Positions 59,622 through 64,000 of a DNA stretch of 64,000 nucleotides are shown here, piece after piece (position 1 is the first letter of the stretch; the number at the start of each line of letters is the position of its first letter). The DNA lies in assembly GCF_902497995.1 (NCBI RefSeq), contig NZ_CABVII010000015.1:104645-168644 (forward strand), written 5' to 3'. A program made the position numbers and the translations under genes. A model generated the notes under the pieces. It searched no databases. It had not been told where the DNA came from and was given only the letters and a program-made list of their open reading frames with translations. The DNA comes from Pseudomonas fluorescens (GTDB taxonomy: Bacteria > Pseudomonadota > Gammaproteobacteria > Pseudomonadales > Pseudomonadaceae).

Positions 59622-60683
59622 ATGCCTCAACCGCGTCCCTACAAAGTTGCACTCAACGGCTACGGCCGGATTGGTCGTTGCGTCTTGCGTGCGTTGTTCG
59701 AGCGAGGGGCAAAGGCCGGGTTTGAAATTGTCGCGATCAACGATCTGGCCGACATGGCCAGCATCGAATACCTGACACGCTTCGACTCCACCCACGGGCG
59801 TTTTCCCGGTGAAGTGAGAATCGAGGGAGATTGTCTGCATATTAATGGCGAATGCGTGAAAGTCCTGCGCAGCGCCACCCCTGAAGGCATCGATTGGGCG
59901 TCCCTGGGCGTCGATCTGGTGCTGGAGTGCTCCGGCGCTTACCACACCCGTGAAGATGGCCAGCGTTTCCTCGACGCCGGCGCGCCGCGAGTGCTGTTTT
60001 CCCAGCCGATGGCCAGCGAGGCGGATGTCGACGCCACCATCGTCTATGGCGTGAACCAGGATTGCCTGACCGGCGACGAGTTGCTGGTGTCCAACGCATC
60101 CTGTACCACCAACTGCGGCGTGCCGCTGTTGCGCCTGCTGGATCAGGCCATTGGTCTGGAATACGTATCGATCACCACCATCCACTCGGCGATGAACGAC
60201 CAACCGGTGATCGACGCCTATCATCACGAAGACCTGCGCCGCACCCGATCGGCGTTCCAGTCGGTGATCCCGGTGTCCACTGGTCTGGCGCGTGGCATCG
60301 AACGCCTGTTGCCGGAACTTGCCGGGAGAATTCAGGCCAAAGCCGTGCGGGTGCCGACGGTGAACGTGTCTTGCCTCGATATTACGATGCAGACCGTGAG
60401 CGATACCGACGCCACCGAGGTCAACCGGATTCTGCGCGAGGCCGCTACCAGCGGTCCGCTCAAAGGCCTTCTGGCCTACACCGAGCTACCTCACGCAAGC
60501 TGTGATTTCAATCATGACCCACATTCGGCCATCGTCGATGCCAGTCAGACCCGTGTTTCCGGCCCGCGGCTGGTGAACATCCTGGCCTGGTTCGACAACG
60601 AATGGGGTTTTGCCAATCGAATGCTGGATGTTGCAGAACACTATTTGCAAACAGCTGCACCACAACCAAAACCTGCTCTCTAA
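59622..60683 (+). CDS. epd: Erythrose-4-phosphate dehydrogenase
   Basis: A 353-residue GAPDH-family enzyme that oxidises erythrose-4-phosphate for pyridoxal phosphate synthesis. The NAD-binding ALNGYGRIGRCVLRALFERG starts it; the active cysteine is in SNASCTTNCGVPLL, and the partner His in TTIHSAMNDQPVID. Epd-specific SAMNDQPVIDAYHHEDL, unlike GapA, supports this call. ATG at 59622 follows a REP; the in-frame codons before it are repeat-derived. Confidence 0.93.
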   Translation: MPQPRPYKVALNGYGRIGRCVLRALFERGAKAGFEIVAINDLADMASIEYLTRFDSTHGRFPGEVRIEGDCLHINGECVKVLRSATPEGIDWASLGVDLVLECSGAYHTREDGQRFLDAGAPRVLFSQPMASEADVDATIVYGVNQDCLTGDELLVSNASCTTNCGVPLLRLLDQAIGLEYVSITTIHSAMNDQPVIDAYHHEDLRRTRSAFQSVIPVSTGLARGIERLLPELAGRIQAKAVRVPTVNVSCLDITMQTVSDTDATEVNRILREAATSGPLKGLLAYTELPHASCDFNHDPHSAIVDASQTRVSGPRLVNILAWFDNEWGFANRMLDVAEHYLQTAAPQPKPAL

Positions 60684-60708
60684 AACAGCTATCCAGGAAT
60701 TGCGACCC

Positions 60709-61872
60709 ATGACCGTGTTGAAGATGACCGACCTCGATCTGCAAGGTAAGCGCGTACTGATCCGCGAAGACCTCAACGTCCCAGTCAAGGACGGTGTAGT
60801 CACCAGCGATGCGCGAATCCTGGCCTCGCTGCCGACCATCAAGCTGGCCCTGGAAAAAGGCGCGGCGGTGATGGTCTGCTCGCACCTTGGCCGTCCGACC
60901 GAAGGCGAGTTCTCGGCCGAGAACAGCCTCAAGCCAGTCGCTGACTACCTGAGCAAAGCCTTGGGCCGCGAAGTGCCGCTGGTGGCCGATTACCTGGGCG
61001 GCGTAGACGTCAAGGCCGGCGACGTCGTGCTGTTCGAAAACGTGCGCTTCAACAAAGGCGAGAAAAAGAACGCTGACGAACTGGCCCAGCAATACGCCGC
61101 CCTGTGCGACGTGTTCGTGATGGATGCCTTCGGCACCGCTCACCGTGCCGAGGGTTCGACCCACGGCGTGGCCAAGTTCGCCAAAGTCGCCGCCGCTGGT
61201 CCGTTGCTGGCCGCTGAACTGGATGCACTGGGCAAAGCCCTCGGCGCCCCGGCTCAACCAATGGCTGCTATCGTGGCCGGCTCCAAGGTCTCGACCAAAC
61301 TCGACGTACTCAACAGCCTGAGCCAGATCTGCAACCAGCTGATCGTCGGCGGCGGCATTGCCAACACCTTCCTGGCGGCTGCCGGCCACCCGGTCGGCAA
61401 GTCCCTGTACGAGCCGGACCTGCTCGACACCGCGCGCGAAATCGCTGCCAAAGTCAGCGTGCCACTGCCGGTCGACGTCGTCGTTGCCAAGGAATTCGCT
61501 GAAAGCGCCACCGCTACCGTCAAGCTGATTGCCGACGTGGCCGCAGACGACATGATCCTGGACATCGGCCCACAGACCGCGGCGAATTTCGCCGAGCTGC
61601 TGAAGTCGTCCAAGACCATCCTGTGGAACGGCCCGGTGGGTGTATTCGAATTCGATCAGTTCGGCAACGGCACCAAAGTCCTGGCCCAGGCCATCGCAGA
61701 AAGCCCGGCGTTCTCCATCGCGGGCGGCGGCGACACCCTGGCGGCCATCGATAAATATGGCGTTGCCGATCAGATCTCCTACATTTCTACCGGCGGCGGT
61801 GCGTTTCTCGAGTTCGTCGAAGGCAAGGTTCTGCCAGCCGTTGAAGTCCTGGAAAGCCGGGCCAAGGCCTGA
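60709..61872 (+). CDS. pgk: Phosphoglycerate kinase
   Basis: A 387-residue glycolytic kinase. RVLIREDLNVPVKDG, VCSHLGRPTEGEFS, VFVMDAFGTAHRA, the hinge SKVSTKLDVLN, NGPVGVFEFDQF and the GGGDT loop are all present. ATG at 60709 follows CCAGGAATTG. It lies 25 bases after epd, so epd-pgk form one transcript. Confidence 0.97.
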   Translation: MTVLKMTDLDLQGKRVLIREDLNVPVKDGVVTSDARILASLPTIKLALEKGAAVMVCSHLGRPTEGEFSAENSLKPVADYLSKALGREVPLVADYLGGVDVKAGDVVLFENVRFNKGEKKNADELAQQYAALCDVFVMDAFGTAHRAEGSTHGVAKFAKVAAAGPLLAAELDALGKALGAPAQPMAAIVAGSKVSTKLDVLNSLSQICNQLIVGGGIANTFLAAAGHPVGKSLYEPDLLDTAREIAAKVSVPLPVDVVVAKEFAESATATVKLIADVAADDMILDIGPQTAANFAELLKSSKTILWNGPVGVFEFDQFGNGTKVLAQAIAESPAFSIAGGGDTLAAIDKYGVADQISYISTGGGAFLEFVEGKVLPAVEVLESRAKA

Positions 61873-61906
61873 GGCCGCCCATTTGACCAGGCAAAGGAGT
61901 GTTCAG

Positions 61907-62128
61907 ATGGTCAAGACCCTGGCGCTGTTGACCGCTGCGGCTATGCTGGCGGCTTGTGGGAGTAACCCGAAAGCCCCGCCGGTGCCCGAGACGCCTGAAC
62001 AGGACAAAGGCTGCTACCAGGCCGACTGGCAGGCCGAAACCAACCCGGTGATCAACAAGCGTTCCGGGCCCGATGGCCTGGAAAAATACGAGACCCAGAC
62101 CCCGGCCAAGGAACATGGTTGCCCTTGA
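61907..62128 (+). CDS. Small lipoprotein, unknown function
   Basis: A 73-residue protein with a lipoprotein signal (LTAAAMLAAC, Cys17) and a short polar mature part containing two further cysteines (KGCYQADW and EHGCP), which could form a disulfide. ATG at 61907 follows AAAGGAGTG. It is part of the pgk-fba transcript region. Function not known; I do not recognise a family. Confidence 0.75.
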   Translation: MVKTLALLTAAAMLAACGSNPKAPPVPETPEQDKGCYQADWQAETNPVINKRSGPDGLEKYETQTPAKEHGCP

Positions 62129-62184
62129 CGGGTCTGACCCTTTACTCAGGGCTGGCGGCGTGCGCCGTCAGTCGAGGAACATGG

Positions 62185-62517
62185 ATGAAAGGTTTTATCG
62201 CCATTATGGCGCTGGCTCTGCTGGCAGGTTGCAGCAGTTTGAACCCGTTCAAGCCTGCCGAATCGACGGACAGCTGGACCACCTGGACCTGCAACAGCCA
62301 GGCCAAAGTGATTTGGCGCTACACCGACGCCAGCCGCCAGCACGTCGACGTGCGTCTCGGTGGTGCCGATCAGGTCTACCGTTTGAAACTTGAACCGGGC
62401 GCCGAAGGTTCGCTGTACAGCAACGACATGCTGGCGTTTCACATAAAAGGTGAGGAAGGCCTGGTGTACTGGGTCGCCACCAATGATTTGATCGGCCGCG
62501 GTTGTAAAGCCGAGTAA
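62185..62517 (+). CDS. MliC-like lipoprotein (c-type lysozyme inhibitor family)
   Basis: A 110-residue lipoprotein (lipobox LALLAGC, Cys16). The mature part resembles MliC, with WTCNSQAKVIWRY at the start, followed by a YSND and KGEEG pair that match the Ser and Lys loops of lysozyme-binding members, and GRGC near the C-terminus. MliC proteins protect peptidoglycan from host or competitor lysozyme. ATG at 62185 follows GAGGAAC. Together with the preceding small lipoprotein it lies between pgk and fba. Confidence 0.7.
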   Translation: MKGFIAIMALALLAGCSSLNPFKPAESTDSWTTWTCNSQAKVIWRYTDASRQHVDVRLGGADQVYRLKLEPGAEGSLYSNDMLAFHIKGEEGLVYWVATNDLIGRGCKAE

Positions 62518-62536
62518 TCGAAGGCTTGCGCCAAAC

Positions 62537-62632
62537 CTGTAGGAGCGAAGCTTGCTCGCGAAGAGGCCCGCACATGCAACACATGTGTTGGCGATTAAAC
62601 CGCTTTCGCGAGCAAGCTTCGCTCCTACAGGG
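62537..62632. repeat. REP pair, perfect arms
   Basis: CTGTAGGAGCGAAGCTTGCT and its exact reverse complement AGCAAGCTTCGCTCCTACAG; arms extend 27 bp. Confidence 0.88.
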
Positions 62633-62769
62633 AATCGAGAGCTCTCAGGATTTTTGTAATACCGAATTCGCAGCCCGGGCCAACCCCCGATCTGCAATAA
62701 CTTGAATAGCCGCCGCCGCTCCGGCAGGCTGGCACGATTAACGACCCTCAACCGGGAGAGACACACACA

Positions 62770-63834
62770 ATGGCACTTATCAGCATGCGCCAGATGCTGG
62801 ACCACGCAGCCGAGTTCGGCTACGGCGTTCCAGCCTTCAACGTCAACAACCTTGAGCAGATGCGCGCCATCATGGAAGCCGCTGACAAGACTGACTCCCC
62901 GGTGATCGTCCAGGCTTCGGCCGGTGCTCGCAAATACGCCGGCGCACCGTTCCTGCGTCACCTGATCCTGGCGGCAATCGAAGAATTCCCGCACATCCCG
63001 GTGTGCATGCACCAGGACCACGGCACCAGCCCTGACGTCTGCCAGCGCTCCATCCAACTGGGCTTCAGCTCGGTAATGATGGACGGTTCCCTGGGCGAAG
63101 ACGGCAAGACCCCGACCGACTACGACTACAACGTCCGCGTCACTCAACAAACTGTAGCCCTGGCCCACGCCTGCGGCGTATCGGTAGAAGGCGAGCTGGG
63201 CTGCCTGGGTTCGCTGGAAACCGGCATGGCCGGTGAAGAAGACGGCATCGGCGCCGAAGGCGTCCTGGATCACAGCCAGATGCTGACCGACCCGGAAGAA
63301 GCCGCTGACTTCGTCAAGCGCACCCAGGTCGACGCCCTGGCCATCGCCATCGGCACCAGCCACGGCGCCTACAAGTTCACCAAGCCACCTACCGGTGACG
63401 TGCTGGCCATCGACCGCATCAAGGAAATCCACAAACGCATCCCAAACACTCACCTGGTGATGCACGGTTCGTCTTCGGTGCCGCAAGACTGGCTGGCGAT
63501 CATCAACCAGTACGGTGGCGACATCAAAGAAACCTACGGCGTACCGGTTGAAGAAATCGTCGAAGGCATCAAGCACGGCGTGCGCAAGGTCAACATCGAC
63601 ACCGACCTGCGCCTGGCGTCCACCGGTGCGATGCGTCGCCTGATGGCCACCAACCCGAGCGAATTCGACCCGCGCAAGTTCTTCGGTGCGACCGTGACTG
63701 CAATGCGTGACGTGTGTATCGCACGTTATGAAGCGTTTGGTACTGCTGGCAACGCTTCGAAGATCAAGCCGATCTCGCTGGAAGGGATGTATCAGCGTTA
63801 CCTGAAGGGTGAGTTGAACGCTAAGGTTAACTAA
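62770..63834 (+). CDS. fba: Class II fructose-bisphosphate aldolase
   Basis: A 354-residue zinc aldolase of glycolysis and gluconeogenesis. GYGVPAFNVNNLEQMRAI, the zinc-ligand region VCMHQDHGTSPDVC, DGSLGEDGKTPTDYDYN, GTSHGAYKF and HLVMHGSSSVPQDW are family marks. ATG at 62770 follows CCGGGAGAG. Downstream, the terminator hairpin has lost its T-tract to an insertion element. Confidence 0.97.
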   Translation: MALISMRQMLDHAAEFGYGVPAFNVNNLEQMRAIMEAADKTDSPVIVQASAGARKYAGAPFLRHLILAAIEEFPHIPVCMHQDHGTSPDVCQRSIQLGFSSVMMDGSLGEDGKTPTDYDYNVRVTQQTVALAHACGVSVEGELGCLGSLETGMAGEEDGIGAEGVLDHSQMLTDPEEAADFVKRTQVDALAIAIGTSHGAYKFTKPPTGDVLAIDRIKEIHKRIPNTHLVMHGSSSVPQDWLAIINQYGGDIKETYGVPVEEIVEGIKHGVRKVNIDTDLRLASTGAMRRLMATNPSEFDPRKFFGATVTAMRDVCIARYEAFGTAGNASKIKPISLEGMYQRYLKGELNAKVN

Positions 63835-63861
63835 GACCTTAATGCTTTAGTCTCATAAAAA

Positions 63862-63881
63862 AACCCGCCGCGAGGCGGGTT
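63862..63881 (+). terminator. fba terminator hairpin, T-tract missing
   Basis: AACCCGCC-GCGA-GGCGGGTT is a strong 8-bp hairpin preceded by seven A, but followed by AATGAG rather than a T-run. The hairpin is 27 bases after the fba stop. The expected continuation TTTTTT appears to have been replaced by the end of the IS110-type element. Confidence 0.75.
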
Positions 63882-63899
63882 AATGAGATGGTCACCCCC

Positions 63900-63941
63900 A
63901 ACACCCTGCGAGGGCTACGCTTTCGCAGGGTGTTTTGTTTT
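63900..63941 (+). terminator. Hairpin with T-rich tail in front of the transposase
   Basis: AACACCCTGCGA and TCGCAGGGTGTT pair over 12 bases around an 11-base loop, followed by TTGTTTTC. It may block read-through from fba into the transposase gene, or be part of a structured end RNA. Confidence 0.65.
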
Positions 63942-63955
63942 CGGAGGCCATCATC

Positions 63956-64000
63956 ATGAGCGAGTCAGCATTAATCGGTATCGATCTCGGCAAACACAAC
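63956..64000 (+). CDS. IS110-family transposase, first 15 codons (partial)
   Basis: Fifteen codons read MSESALIGIDLGKHN. The IGIDLGKH segment with its first catalytic aspartate is the start of the DEDD RuvC-like domain in IS110/IS1111 transposases. GGAGGCC lies 8 bases before the ATG. The rest is beyond the window edge. IS110 is the best match; other RNase-H-fold proteins that start with GIDLG are unlikely given the flanking context. Confidence 0.75.
   Translation, partial: MSESALIGIDLGKHN

Larger units (their letters stand above)
63882..64000 (+). mobile_element. IS110/IS1111-family insertion sequence, left end (partial)
   Basis: The element probably begins right after the fba hairpin (about 63880-63884), includes GATGGTCACCCCCAACACCC, a 12-bp hairpin (63900-63934) followed by TTTGTTTT, and the transposase start. 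The exact boundary is unknown because the other end is beyond the window. In this family termini are not flanked by direct repeats, and target choice is directed by a noncoding (bridge) RNA in related elements. Confidence 0.6.

Noticed and set aside
57180..60227. 1015-codon open frame on the minus strand across tktA and epd
   Set aside because: Antisense shadow of two clearly conserved plus-strand genes; composition (His/Gln/Val-rich) is typical of the opposite frame in GC-rich DNA.
209..62632. Regularly spaced palindromes considered as a CRISPR array
   Set aside because: Repeats are dispersed singly between genes, as inverted pairs, not clustered with spacers; no cas genes.
63882..63957. 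Complete bridge-RNA-like element in front of the transposase
   Set aside because: Only about 75 bases are available and only one hairpin is seen; without the other end of the element this cannot be supported.

Overview
The window looks like chromosomal DNA of a fluorescent Pseudomonas (P. fluorescens group). This rests on gene content and order (gshB next to pilGHIJ-chpA, pyrR-pyrB-pyrC' with ruvX-algH, tktA-epd-pgk-fba next to metK), high-GC codon use throughout, and about 22 copies of the paired REP palindromes typical of that group. No rRNA, tRNA, CRISPR array or prophage was seen. One insertion sequence (IS110 family) begins at the very right edge.

Layout. 1-7837: end of pilT, a NlpC/P60 peptidase, a TM2 protein, then a minus-strand block for pyrimidine synthesis (pyrR, pyrB, inactive pyrC'), ruvX-algH, a TonB-like protein and gshB. 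8190-17855: twitching-motility chemosensory cluster pilG-pilH-pilI-pilJ-chpA-chpC, without the pilK and chpB found in P. aeruginosa; chpA carries a REP palindrome inside its reading frame. 17982-19817: a small accessory island with a frameshifted DUF6124-type gene behind a long, highly structured leader RNA, and divergently a winged-helix/nucleotidyltransferase gene plus a HEPN-like gene behind a perfect 13-bp inverted repeat. 20054-28335: complete malonate decarboxylase cluster mdcABCDEGH with transporter madLM and regulator mdcR.

28584-38872: hemolysin-III-like membrane protein; a LysR regulator divergent from a D-amino-acid-dehydrogenase-like gene, ridA and a solute-binding protein; rsmE; bioA; an exported flavin oxidase with a Lys/Ala/Pro tail; cytochrome b561-yceI. 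39116-45690: rhlE, a solute-binding protein, a possible glycosyltransferase, and metF/ahcY. The ahcY leader contains a clear S-adenosylhomocysteine (SAH) riboswitch with a promoter upstream. 46015-54770: thioesterase, formate/nitrite-type channel, Na+/H+ antiporter, an MFS remnant, EamA exporter, MAPEG protein, mltA, cytochrome c', DUF1090 protein and ligB.

54963-64000: metK preceded by an ArsR-methyltransferase fusion with a 26-bp palindrome, then tktA, epd, pgk, two small lipoprotein genes, fba, and the start of an IS110-type element that seems to have cut off the T-tract of the fba terminator. The methyl cycle is well represented: metK makes SAM, ahcY clears SAH, metF supplies methyl groups, and two different sensors (a riboswitch and an ArsR-type protein) appear to control them.

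The best places for something undescribed are the 17.9-19.8 kb island (switch-like RNA leader, frameshifted gene, HTH-MNT/HEPN pair) and the in-frame REP in chpA. All family assignments are from reading the translations; no database search was possible.
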